From Cynocephalus volans (lineage: Eukaryota; Chordata; Mammalia; Dermoptera; Cynocephalidae): a DNA stretch of 64,000 nt. The notes under the pieces are model-generated. The model ran no database searches, was not told the DNA's origin, and worked only from the letters and a program-made list of their open reading frames with translations. Positions 47,072-57,469 of the stretch are shown here, piece after piece. How positions within the stretch are numbered: position 1 is the first letter of the stretch; each line of letters opens with the position of its first letter. The DNA lies in the NCBI RefSeq assembly GCF_027409185.1, contig NC_084468.1, positions 141,954,001 to 142,018,000 of the forward strand, given 5' to 3'. Both the position numbers and the translations under genes were made by a program.

Positions 47072-50000
47072 TTGCTAGGAGTAAATCAACACCTTTCAAT
47101 AACAACTCTTAATGTAAAAGGATTAAATTCCCCAATCAAAAGATACAGACTGGCTGGCTGGATTAAAAAGGAGGACCCAACTATATGCTGCCTTCAAGAG
47201 ACCCACCTCACCTATAAAGACTCACATAGACTAAGAGTGAAAGGATGGAAAAAGATATATCATGCAAACAGAAAAGAAAAACGAGCTGGAGTAGCTATTC
47301 TTATATCTGACAAAATAAACTTTAAACTAAAAACTGTAAAAAGAGATAAAGAGGGCCACTACATAACGAAAAAAGGATTCATCCATCAAGAAGACATAAC
47401 AATCATAAATATATATACACCCAATGTCAGAGCAGCCAGATTGATAAAGCAAATTCTATTAGACCTAAAGAAGGAAATAGACACTAATACCATAATAGCA
47501 GTGGACCAGAACACCCCACAGTCAATATTGGACAGATCATCTAGGCAAAGAATCAGTAGAGAAACACAAGATCTAAACAACACTCTAGACCAATTGGACT
47601 TGGCAGATATCTACAGAACATTCCATCCAACAACCACAGAATAATAATTCTCTTCATCAGCACATGATCATTCTCCAGGATAGATCACATGTTAGATCGC
47701 AAACCAAGTCTTAACAAATTCAAAAAAAAAAATGGAATTATCCCATGTATTTTTTCAGACCACAATGGATTAAAATTAGAAATCAATAATAAACGAAACT
47801 CTGGAAACTATACAAATGCATGGGAATTAAACAGCATTCTACTTAATGACATATGGGTCCAAGAAGAAATCAAAGAGGAAATCAAAAATATTATTGAAAC
47901 TAATGAAAACAATGATACATCATACCAAAACCTGTGGGATACTGCAAATGCAGTACTAAGGGGGAAATTTATCACATTATATGCTTGCTTCAGAAGAATG
48001 GAAAGATGGCAAGTGAACAACCTAACACTTCACCTTAAAGAACTAGAACTACAAGGACAATCCAAATCCAAAGTTAGCAGATGGAAAGAAATCATTAAGA
48101 TCATAGCAGAATTTAATGAAATTGAAACTGAAAAAATGATGCAAAAGATCAATGAACCAAAAAGTTGGTTTTTTGAAAAGATAAATAAAATTGACAAACC
48201 ATTAGCATGGCTAACTAAAAAAAGAAGAGAGAAGACCCAAATAACAAGAATTAGAAATGAAAAAGATGATATTACAACCAATACCTCTGAAACACAAGGA
48301 ATCATTCAAGACTATGACAAACAACTATATGCCAACAAATTTGAAAATCTGGAGGAAATGGATAAATTTCTGGACACAAAATAAGTACCAAAACTGAGCC
48401 AAGAATATGTGGAAAATCTGAACAGACCAATAAGAATAAAAGAGATTGAAGCTGTTATCAGAAGGCTCCAACAAAGAAAATCCCAGGACCAGATGGATTC
48501 ACAGCAGAATTCTACCAAACATTCAAAGAGGAATTGACACCAATTCTCTACAAACTGTTACAAAAGATTGAAACAGAGGCAATTCTCCCAAACTCAATCT
48601 ATGAAGCAAACATCACCCTGATACCAAAACCAGATACAACTAAAAAAGAAAACTACAGAGCAATATCCTTGATGAATATAGACACAAAAATCCTCAATAA
48701 AATACTAGCTAACAGAATACAACAATACGTATACAAAATTATACACCATGATCAAGTGGGATTCATCCCAGGGATGCAAGGTTGGTTCAATATATACAAA
48801 TCAACAAATGTGATACTCGAGATCAATAAAATCAAACACAAGGACCATATGATGATCTCTATGGAGGCTGAAAAAGCATTTGACAAAATTCAACATTCTT
48901 TCGTGATAAAGACTCTCTAGGAGTTAGGTATAGATGGAAAATATCTCAACATAATTAAAGCCATATATGATATACCCACTGCCAATATCATCCTGAATGA
49001 GGAAAACCTGAAAGCTTTTACCTTAAGAACTGGAACTAGACACGGATGCCCACTCTCACCACTCCTATTTAACACAGTGTTGGAAGTACTAGCCAGAGCA
49101 ATCAGAGAAGAGAAGGAAATAAAGGGCATCCAGATTGGAAAAGATGAAGTCAAACTGTCCCTGTTTGCCTATGACATGATCCTATGTATGGATCAGCCTA
49201 AAGCCTCTACAAAAAAACTCTTGGAGTTGATAAATGATTTCAGCACAGTAGCAGGATACAAAATCAACACACAAAAATCAGTAGCATTTCTATTCTCCAA
49301 TAGTGAACATGCAGAAAGAGAAATCAAGAAAGCTTGCCCATTTACAATAGCCACCAAAAAAATAAAATACTTAGGAATAGAGTTAACCAAGGAGGTGAAA
49401 AATCTCTATAACGAGAACTACAAACTACTGCTGAGAGAAATTAAAGAGGACACAAGAAAATGGAAAGATATCCCATGCTCTTGGATTGGAAGAATCAACA
49501 TTGTGAAAATGTCCATACTACCCAAGGGCTCTATAAATGCAATGCGTTCCCCATCAATTACAATGACATTTTTCTCAGAAATGGAAAAAACTAACCAGAC
49601 GTTTATATGGAATAACAAAAGACAACGCTTACCAAAGCAATTCTGAGCAAAAATAAATAAATAAATAAATAAAGCTGGAGGCATAACACTACCTGACTTT
49701 AAACTATACTACAAAGCTATAATAACCAAAACAGCCTGGTACTGGCATATAAACCAACACACCGATCAATGAAATAGAATAGAGAATCCAGAAACCAACA
49801 CGCACACCTACAGCCATCTGATCTTTGACAAAGGTACCAAGCCTATACACTGGGGAAGAGACTGCCTCTTCAGCAAATGCTGCTGGGATAACTGGGTATC
49901 CATATGCAGGAGAATGAAACTAGATCCATACCTCTCACCATATACTAAAACAACTCAAAATGGCTTAAAGAATTAAATATACACCCTGAAACAACAAAAT

Positions 50001-50898
50001 TTCTTAAAGAAAACATAGGAGAAACACTTCAGGAAGTAGGACTGGACACAGACTTCATGAATATGACCCCCAAAGCACGGGCAACCAAAGGAAAAGTAAA
50101 TAAATGAGATTATATCAAATTAAAAAGCTTCTGCACAGCAAAAGAAACAATTAACAGAGTTAAAAGACAGCCAACAGAGTGGGAGAAAATATTTGCAAAA
50201 TATACATCTGAGAAAGGATTAATATCCAGAATATACAAGGAACTGAAACAACTTTACAACAAAAAAACAAGTAACCCAATTAAAAAATGGGCAAAAGAGC
50301 TAAATAGGCATTTCTCAATGGAAGATATATGAATGGACAACAGACAGAAAAAAATGTTCAACATCAATCAGCATTCAGGAAATGCAAATCAAAGTCACTT
50401 TGAGATACCATCTCATCCCAGTTAGGATGGCTAATATCCAAAAGACTGTGAATGATAAATGCTGGCGAGGTTGCAGAGAAAAATGAACTCTCATACATTG
50501 TTGGTGGGATGGCAAAATGGTGCAGACTCTATGGAAAATGGTATGGAGGTTCCTCAAACAATTGCAGATAGATCTACCATATGACCCAGATGTCCTACTG
50601 CTGGGAATATACCCAGAGGAATGGAAATCATCAAGTCAAAGGTATACCTGTTCTCCAGTGTTCATTGCAGCACTCTTTACAATGGCTAAGAGCTGGTACC
50701 AGCCCAAATGCCCATCATCAGATGAGTGGATATGGAAAATGTGGCATATCTACATAAGGAATTCTACTCTGCTATAAAAAAGAATGAAATACTGCCATTT
50801 GCAACAACGTGAATGGACATAGAGAGAATTATATTAAGTGAAATGCGTCAGGCACAGAAAGAGAAATATCTCATGTTCTCACTTATTTGTGGGAGCTA
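47072..50898 (+). pseudogene. L1 ORF2 pseudogene (endonuclease and reverse transcriptase)
   Basis: The span equals about 1275 codons, the normal ORF2p length. The APE-type endonuclease opens with TTLNVKGLNSPIKRYRLAGW and includes QETHL. The usual GDFN block is VDQN (47503), keeping the D and N, and the later [10 protein letters not shown] block (47758) keeps D and H. A stop at 47644 and a frame change to 47689 break it. The RT domain starts near 48540. Motif A reads [13 protein letters not shown] where L1 normally has [12 protein letters not shown], so the aspartate is Glu. A TAG at 48918-48920 follows. The FADD box reads FAYD (49164-49175). Beyond 49646 it decays further, and the TAA at 50896-50898 is the ancestral stop. 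It is not functional. Confidence 0.9.
49652..49673. repeat. (AAAT)n tract in L1 ORF2
   Basis: Five AAAT units sit between AGCAA and AGCTGGAGG in ORF2, a site where the twin-primed L1 at 7421-7448 has the complementary (TTTA)n. Confidence 0.85.
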
Positions 50899-51105
50899 AA
50901 AATAAATAAATAAATACAGAAATCTTGTGGGGGAGGGAAGAAGACACAACAATTACAATTCCTTTAAGTTGATACAACAAGCAAAGAGATATGAGGGTGT
51001 TGTGAGGGAGTGGGGTAGAGGGAGGAGGGAGGGAGGTTTTGGTAATGGGCCACAATAATCAACCATATTGTATATTGACAAAATAAAATTAAATTAAAAA
51101 AATAA
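50899..51105 (+). other. L1 3' UTR and poly-A tail
   Basis: Follows the ORF2 stop: an A-rich (AAAT)n segment, GTGGGGGAGGGAAGAAG, the GGGAGGAGGGAGGGAGG polypurine tract, GTAATGGGCCACAATAATCA, and an A-rich tail ending AAAAAAATAAA. The minus-strand L1s in the window carry the complement of the same order. Confidence 0.85.
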
Positions 51106-51120
51106 AAAGTCATGGGCAGG

Positions 51121-51915
51121 ATTGCTTTGGCTCTTTGGAATCTTTCATTTTTCCATATGAATGTTAGGATTGCTTTTTCTATTTCTTTGAAAAATGTCAT
51201 TGATATTTTGTTGAAGATTGCATTGAATCTGTAGATTGCTTTGGGAAGAATGAACATTTTCACAATGTTAGTATTTCCCATCCAAGAGCATGGCATGTCT
51301 TTCCCCTTTTGTGTCCTGTTTAATTTCTTCCAGTAGTGTTTTATATTTCTTATTGTAGAGATCTTTCACTTCCTTGGTTAAATTGATTTCTAGGTATTTT
51401 GGTTTTTTTGGTGACTATTATAAAAGAGCTTTCTTTCTTGATTTCTTTTTCTGCTAGTTCATTACTGGAGTATAAAAATGTTACTGATTTTGGGGTGTTG
51501 ATTTTGTATCCTGCAACATTACTGAAATTGTTATTCAGCCCTGAAAGCTTTTTGGTAGTGTCTTTAGGATTTTCTATGTATAAAATCATGTCTGTAAACA
51601 GGGACAGTTTCACATTGTTCTTTCCAATCTGGATGCCCTTTCTTTCTTTCTCTTGCCTGATTGCTCTGGCTAGTACTTCCAATACTATGTTACATAGGAG
51701 TGGTGAGACATCGGATCCTTGTCTTGTTCTCGTTCTTAATGGGAAAGCTTTCAGCTTTTCCCCACTCGGGATGGTATTGTCAATTGGTTTGCTATAAATG
51801 GCTTTTATTGTGTTGAGATAATTTCCCTCTATACATAATTTGCTGAGAGTCTTTATGATGAAGGGATGTTGAATTTTGTTGAATGCTGTTCTGCCATCTA
51901 TTGAGATAATAAATA
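51121..51915 (-). mobile_element. Older L1 ORF2 fragment, minus strand
   Basis: Starts directly at the right duplication of the full-length L1 and reads reverse-complemented ORF2. The minus frame at 51350-52021 shows [20 protein letters not shown] and [17 protein letters not shown]. The RT FADD box has lost a residue (FTD). There is no L1 3' UTR to its left, only the younger insertion and non-L1 DNA, so this copy lost its 3' end or was rearranged. The sequence departs from L1 near 51915. Confidence 0.8.
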
Positions 51916-52210
51916 ATAATGGCATTATAAAATCAAATATTTTGCAAACAAACCCTTGAAGAAAACATGAATCTAGGTAATGGTCATCAATGATTGGCAA
52001 CATAACAAAAAGACTGTCCATGACTTTATTTTTAATATTTTAAAAAATTTTATTATTTATTATTAACCTATTCATTTTTAGAAATTGAAATGTTTCTTTA
52101 TGCCCTTTACCCAACCTGTCCTTCCCCCAACCCCCTCCTTCCCTCTCTCCATCTCTAGTAACCTTAGGTTTGGTCTCTCCTAAAAGTTCAACATATTGTT
52201 GTGATCATTT

Positions 52211-52362
<152 letters not shown>

Positions 52363-52394
52363 CTCTTTCCCTCCCTCCCTGCCTCCCTCCCTCT

Positions 52395-52442
52395 TTCCTT
52401 CCTTCCTTCCTTCCTTCCTTCCTTCCTTCCTTCCTTCCTTCC
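52395..52442. repeat. (CCTT)n microsatellite
   Basis: About 12 CCTT units following the (CTTT)n tract and separated from it by a CCCTCCCTGCCTCCC segment. Confidence 0.93.
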
Positions 52443-52489
52443 AACTGTCATTAAGGTCATTTCCAAAGACTTTTTAAAAAATTTCTTGG

Positions 52490-54619
52490 TAAACTGATTT
52501 TTTTAATTGAAACATAGTTGACTGTACATATCTGTGGAATACAGAGTTGAATATCAACATCTGTGCACAATATGTGATGCTCAAATTACTATAATTAGTA
52601 TATTCAACATTAGACAATGTAATCATTTTTCATGGCCCTTTACTGATTTTTCCCTTATACTCCCTCCCCCTCCCCCTTTCTAACCTCTGATAACTTCAGT
52701 TCTGTTCTCTCCTTTTCAAAGTTTAATGTATCACTGTGATTGTGGGGTTTTTTTGTTTGTTTGTTTTTCTTTTTAAAATTTGTTTATTTTTTTAGCTCCC
52801 ACTTATGAGTGAAGACACACAGTATTTCTCTTTCTGTGCCTGGCTTATTTCATGTAACATCATTTTCTCAGTTTCATCCATGTTGCTGTAAATGTCAGTA
52901 TTTCATTCTCTTTTTATGGCAGAGTAGTATTTCACTGTGTAAATATGCCACATTTTCCTTATCTAGTTGTCCAACAATGCTCTTGTAAAAGAGCTGCAAT
53001 AAACATGAGAGTGCAGTTATCCCTTCGACATGGTGATTTCCATTCCTTTGGGTGTATACCCAGCAACGGAATTGCTGGATCATATAGCAATTCTATCTGT
53101 AGTTATTTGAGGAAACTCCACACTGTTTTCCATAATGACTGCACCAGTTTACAGTCCTTCCAACAGTGCAGAGGGGTTCCCACTTCTCTGCAAACTTGCC
53201 AGCATTTTTTCTCTGTCTTCTTGATAATACTCTAACTAGGGTGAGATGATATCTCAATTTGGTTTTGATTTGTATTTTCCTGATGCTGAGTGATATTGAA
53301 CATTTTTTCTTGTGTCTGTTGACTATTTGTATATCTTCCTTTGAGAAATGCCTATTCAACTCTTTTGCCCATTTTTTATATCAGGTTACTTGTTTTTTTA
53401 CTGTTAAGTTGTTTGAGTTCCTTGTGTATTCTGGATATTAATCCTTTGTCAGATGCATAGTTTGCAAATATTTTCTCCTACTCTGTAGTTTGTCTTTTCT
53501 TCCTGTTAATTATTTTTTTGCTGTGCAGAAGCTTTGTACTTTCATATAATCCTATTTGTCTAATTTTCCTTTTGTTACCTGTGTTTTGTGGGTCATATTC
53601 ATAAAGTCTTTGCCTAGTCTACTTCCTGAAGTGTTTTCCCTGTGTTTTCTTTTAGGGTATTTGTCATTTCAGGTCTTATATTTAAGTCTTTAATTCATTT
53701 TGAGTTGATTTTGGTATGCAGCCAGAGGTACAACAGGTCTTGTTTCATTCTTCTACATATGAAGGTCCAGTTCTTCCAGCACCATTTATTGAAGAGGCAG
53801 TCTTTTCCCAATATATGTTCTTAGCTTCTTTGTCAAAGATCATTTGGCTGTGTGAGTGTGTGGTTTGATTTCTGGGTTCTCTATTCTGGTCCATGGGTCT
53901 GAGTATCTGTTTTTACACCAGTAGCATGCTGATTTGTTTATTGTAGCTTTGCAGTATAATTTGAGGTCAGCTGGTGTAATGCTTTTAGGATTTTTTTTTT
54001 TTTGCCTAGTATTGCTTTAGCTATTTGGGGTCTTTTATTGTTCCATATGAATGTTCAGGTGTTTCTTCTGTTTCTGTGAAGAATGTCATTGGTATTTTGA
54101 TGAGGATTGCAACAAATCTGTAGATTGCTTTGGGTAGTATGGACATTTTCACAATTTTTTTTTTTGATGTTTTAAGATTAAACTATAACTTCTTATTTTT
54201 TATTTTATTTTTTTTAATTTTATCAATATACAATATAGTTGATTTTTGTGTCCCTTTACCAATTCCTCCCTCCCCCCTCCCTCTCTCCCCTCTCACCCAT
54301 CAATTCATATTTGTTCACTTGTGATTGCTGTGACTTCTTCCCCCCCACCAGTTTGTGTATTTATTTATTTATTTTCATTTTCACAATGTTAATTCTTTCA
54401 ATCCATGAGCATGGAATGTCTTTCTAGCTTTCTGTATCCTCTTTAATTTCTTTCAAAAGTGATTTGTAGTTCTCTTTGTAGAGATCTTTCACTTCATGAG
54501 CTAAATTTATTGCTAGGTATTTTATTTATTTATATATTTATATATTTATTTATTAATTTGTGACTCTTGTAAATGGGCCAGCTTTCTTGATTTATTTTTC
54601 TGCTAGTTCATTGTTGGAG
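52490..54619 (-). mobile_element. Twin-primed L1, 3' segment (minus strand)
   Basis: On the plus strand it reads L1 3' UTR (AATTGAAACATAGTTGACTG, CTCCCTCCCCCTCCCCC), GCTCCCACTTATGAG, then reverse-complemented ORF2 (minus frame 53093-53359 contains [20 protein letters not shown]). It ends near 54619 at a TTCATTGTTGGAG edge, where the L1 strand flips. A 220-bp L1 is nested at 54156-54375. Confidence 0.85.
54156..54375 (-). mobile_element. Nested L1 3' end with probable 3' transduction
   Basis: The duplication CATTTTCACAAT flanks it at 54144-54155 and 54376-54387. On the plus strand it reads poly-T (54156-54165), 30 nt of unrelated sequence (54166-54195), a second poly-T (54196-54217), then L1 3' UTR. 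Two poly-A tracts separated by non-L1 sequence indicate read-through of the source L1 poly-A site. A young, 5'-truncated copy. Confidence 0.82.
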
Positions 54620-54868
54620 TTAACATAGCATTGGAAGTACTAGCCAGAGCAATCAGGTGAGAGAAAGAAAGAAAGGGCATTCAGATTGGAAAAGATGAAG
54701 TCAAATCATCTCCGTTTGCAGATGACATGATCTTATATATAGAAAATCTTAAAGACACTACAAAAAAAAACACACACAAAAAAACCCTCTTAGAGTTGAT
54801 AAATGATTTCAGTAAAGTTGCAGGATACAAAATCAACACAGAAAAGTTTGTAGCATTTTTATATGCCA
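54620..54868 (+). mobile_element. Twin-primed L1, inverted 5' segment
   Basis: Plus-strand ORF2 from the [10 protein letters not shown] codons through [18 protein letters not shown] to KFVAFLYA at about 54868. The missing next codons (NNELAEK) are those at the left edge of the minus segment, so the two pieces abut as twin priming predicts. A frame with an inserted (CA)n-like AACACACACA interruption lies at 54769. Confidence 0.82.
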
Positions 54869-55179
54869 AAGATTTAAATGTGTTTTTGTTTTGTTCCTAT
54901 TTTTTTAAAAAAATAATATCTACCTGTTCTATGGCAGAGTGGGTCTGCAGAGCTTCTCATGCCATTATGCCAAAAGTAGAACTTTTAAACTTTTTTTATC
55001 TCCTATTCCACATCCAATTTATAAGCTAATCTTTGTTTTCCTACTTAAATATGTTAATAATTTGATCACATGCTTGACCTCTACTGCAGCTGCCTTTGCC
55101 CAACTCAGTCATTTTTTGGCTAGATTTTTGCAGAAGCCTTCTAAGTAATTTCCTTGCTTATGCACTCATCTCTATTTCC

Positions 55180-55745
55180 TATTTTCAGAACAGAAAACAG
55201 AATGAGGTTTTTCAGGTATAAATCAGAGTATATCATTCCCCCCTTCAAAACCTAGCAATGCTTTCTCAATTCACTCTGAAAAAACCCAAAAGACAAAAAA
55301 ACTTTTTATTTAACTATTTCTTTTTAACATGCCTTTAGACCGTCTGTTATGATACCCTGTACCTCACTGACCATCTCTTTACCTTTATCCTTGATCTCTC
55401 TTCTTCATTTACACTGGTCTTCTTGCTGTTGTCCAAACACACTTGACATATGCCCACTTCAGGGCCTCTGTAATTGATAGTTCCGGTGCTTGGAATGCAC
55501 TTTCCACAGATATCTGCATGATCCACTCCCACTTTTCTTAAGTCTTTGCTCAGAATTTGCCTTCTGTTTAAAGTCTATCCTGATCATCTCATTTCAAATC
55601 GAAATATCCTCCCTAAAATTCCCCATCCTCATTCTTTGTTTTATTTTTATTCATAGCACTTGTCATCTAAGAAGTGATAATACATGCATAACTAATTTTG
55701 TGTATTGTATGGCTACCTCCATGACAATGAAAACCTCATAGGAGA
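55180..55745 (+). repeat. L2 LINE, 3' half
   Basis: Order: TCAGAGTATATCATTCCCC, GGTCTTCTTGCTGTTGTCCA, CTTCAGGGCCTCTG, CGGTGCTTGGAATGCACTTT, ATCTGCATGATCCACTCCC and TCATAGCACTTGTCATCTAA, as in L2. Decayed and non-coding. Confidence 0.78.
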
Positions 55746-55790
55746 AGATATGTATTTATTTATTTATTTTTCCCTCCCCTATAATATACC

Positions 55791-56331
55791 TGCTAAAAGA
55801 AAATAACTTTAGACAAATTAAATTTAAAAGAGTTTAATTGAGCTGTTTTCCTCCCACTGTTTTGGTATTTCCCAGTGGAATTTGAGACCAAATAAGTTCA
55901 TTTACAATGATGACACAGAGTGGTGTCAGTACTTAAAGTTCTGGTCAGTCTCTCAAAATTGGAAGGTTGAACAAAAGTGCGGATTGTTAAGTTTGCCCTG
56001 AAAGTTTTTCAGACAATGAACTGTAACCTAACGACTTGTAAACAGACTAACCTGCTCTTGTAATCTGACTTGATGTTCAAGCAGACTGTAACTTACTCTT
56101 GTAACAAGTAGCTGGGTCTCAGCCGATTACAGGCAGCCAACAGTTCTGCACCTCAGTTCCACTTTCTGTATGTCAATTTCCTTTTTCTGTCTATAAATCT
56201 TAACTCACCAAGTGGCAGTGGCAGAATTCCTCTGAATCTGTTCTGATTCTAGGAGCTGCCTGATTTGAGAATCGTTCTTTTCTCAGTTAAACTGATAAAA
56301 CTAATTTGTCTAAAGATTTTTTCTTTTAACA
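55791..56331. mobile_element. LTR-like element with long inverted termini
   Basis: Begins TGCTAAAAGAAAATAACTTT and ends TTTTTTCTTTTAACA, and the first ~50 bp are an imperfect inverted repeat of the last ~50 bp. The shared core is CTTTAGACAAATTA and its complement. TG and CA ends, a TATA-like CTATAAATC at 56190 and a size of about 540 bp suit an LTR. Flanks ATACC and TATCC are near matches, not exact. Family not recognised. It could be a solo LTR with palindromic ends or a DNA transposon remnant. Confidence 0.55.
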
Positions 56332-56724
56332 TATCCAATTCCCAGAGAGTTATTTAAACACAATAAGCACTCAAATCTTTGTTGAACACGTGGATTATTG
56401 ATGTCCATCAAAAGCAGATCATCAATTTTATCAGAGCAGACATTATGTTATATACCCAGTGTAATGCCTTGAATTTTGGTGAGTCCATAAGTCTTTAATA
56501 TTTTTTGAGTCAATATTAATAATTTAAAAAAATCTTGGTTCAGATTTACTATATCATATTTAATGATTCTTTTCATATTTTTTGTAAATATTTGATTTCT
56601 GATGTTTTCATTTTGTATGCTCTGATTTTGTGCCTTAAGACATAAAATTTAAGACAAATTGCCTATCTAGGTGCATATAAATGGGCCACACAGTGCAGCC
56701 TTAAGGAGTTTCTAAGAGGACTAG

Positions 56725-57130
56725 TGATAGAGTTTGGATGTGTTGTCCCCTTCAAAACTCATGTGGAAATTTGATCCCCAATGTGGCAGTGTTGGAAACT
56801 GATTGAGTCATGGGGGCAGATCCCTCATGAATGGATTAATGCTCTCCCTGGGTTGGGGGAGTCATGAGTGAGTTCTTGCTCTATCAGTTTCTGCCAGAGC
56901 TGGTTGTTTAATAGACCCTGGCACCTCCTCTCTCTCTCTTGAGTCCTCTCTCACCATGTGACCTGCTTGTACCTGTCAACTGCCTGCCACTTTCCGCCAC
57001 GAGTAGAAGTAGCCTGAGGCCCGTGCCAGATGCAGCTGTCCTGGCATCGTAAGGCAAATAAACCTCCACTCTTTATAAATTACCCAGTCTCAGGTATTTC
57101 TGTCATAGCAACACAAAACAGACTAATACA
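56725..57130 (+). mobile_element. Solo MaLR LTR, plus strand
   Basis: Starts TGATAGAGTTTGGATGTGTT and includes CCAATGTGGCAGTGTTGGAA, GAGTCATGGGGGCAGATC, AAACCTCCACTCTTTATAAA and TTACCCAGTCTCAGGTATTT, ending ACAGACTAATACA. The 5-bp duplication ACTAG is exact at 56720-56724 and 57131-57135. No internal region. A fossil with no coding capacity. Confidence 0.92.
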
Positions 57131-57135
57131 ACTAG

Positions 57136-57438
57136 TTGAGGTAATTTCTGTTAAATTCCTGGACCCATTGCCAAAAATCCTTGTTTTACCTCCTTGCCAT
57201 CCTTTCCAATGCCTGTGTCGCTGGTCCTGGTTCTTTTCTGTATTGTCCTCAGTGGGTCTGCACACCCTCAGGCTCTGCAGAACAGAAGTGGTCCTGTGTA
57301 GTCTCTTTAAGGGAGATTCTGGGTTGATGGAGATGGACTATTTTCATCTTCTTCCATAGGAAGAAAAACTGCATGCAGTGTTGCTTTGGGTGACTCTGAA
57401 AACAAAGTAGCAGGAGTACATACCACAAATCCCAAACT

Positions 57439-57469
<31 letters not shown>

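Larger units (their letters stand above)
45498..51105 (+). mobile_element. Full-length L1 retrotransposon, ORFs broken
   Basis: A 5608-bp element bounded by a perfect 15-bp duplication, AAAGTCATGGGCAGG, at 45483-45497 and 51106-51120. It carries a short 5' UTR, ORF1, ORF2, a 3' UTR with a GGGAGGG-rich tract and an A-rich tail (to 51105). Plus strand. Because the duplications are identical, the insertion is relatively recent, yet both ORFs carry several stops and frameshifts, and two catalytic positions of the RT look altered. It therefore cannot be autonomously active. The target looks like unassigned DNA to the left and an older minus-strand L1 to the right. Confidence 0.95.

Noticed and set aside
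52461..54880. Target-site duplication CCAAAGA for the third twin-primed L1
   Set aside because: The left copy lies about 30 bp from the L1 tail and the match is short, so I did not rely on it.
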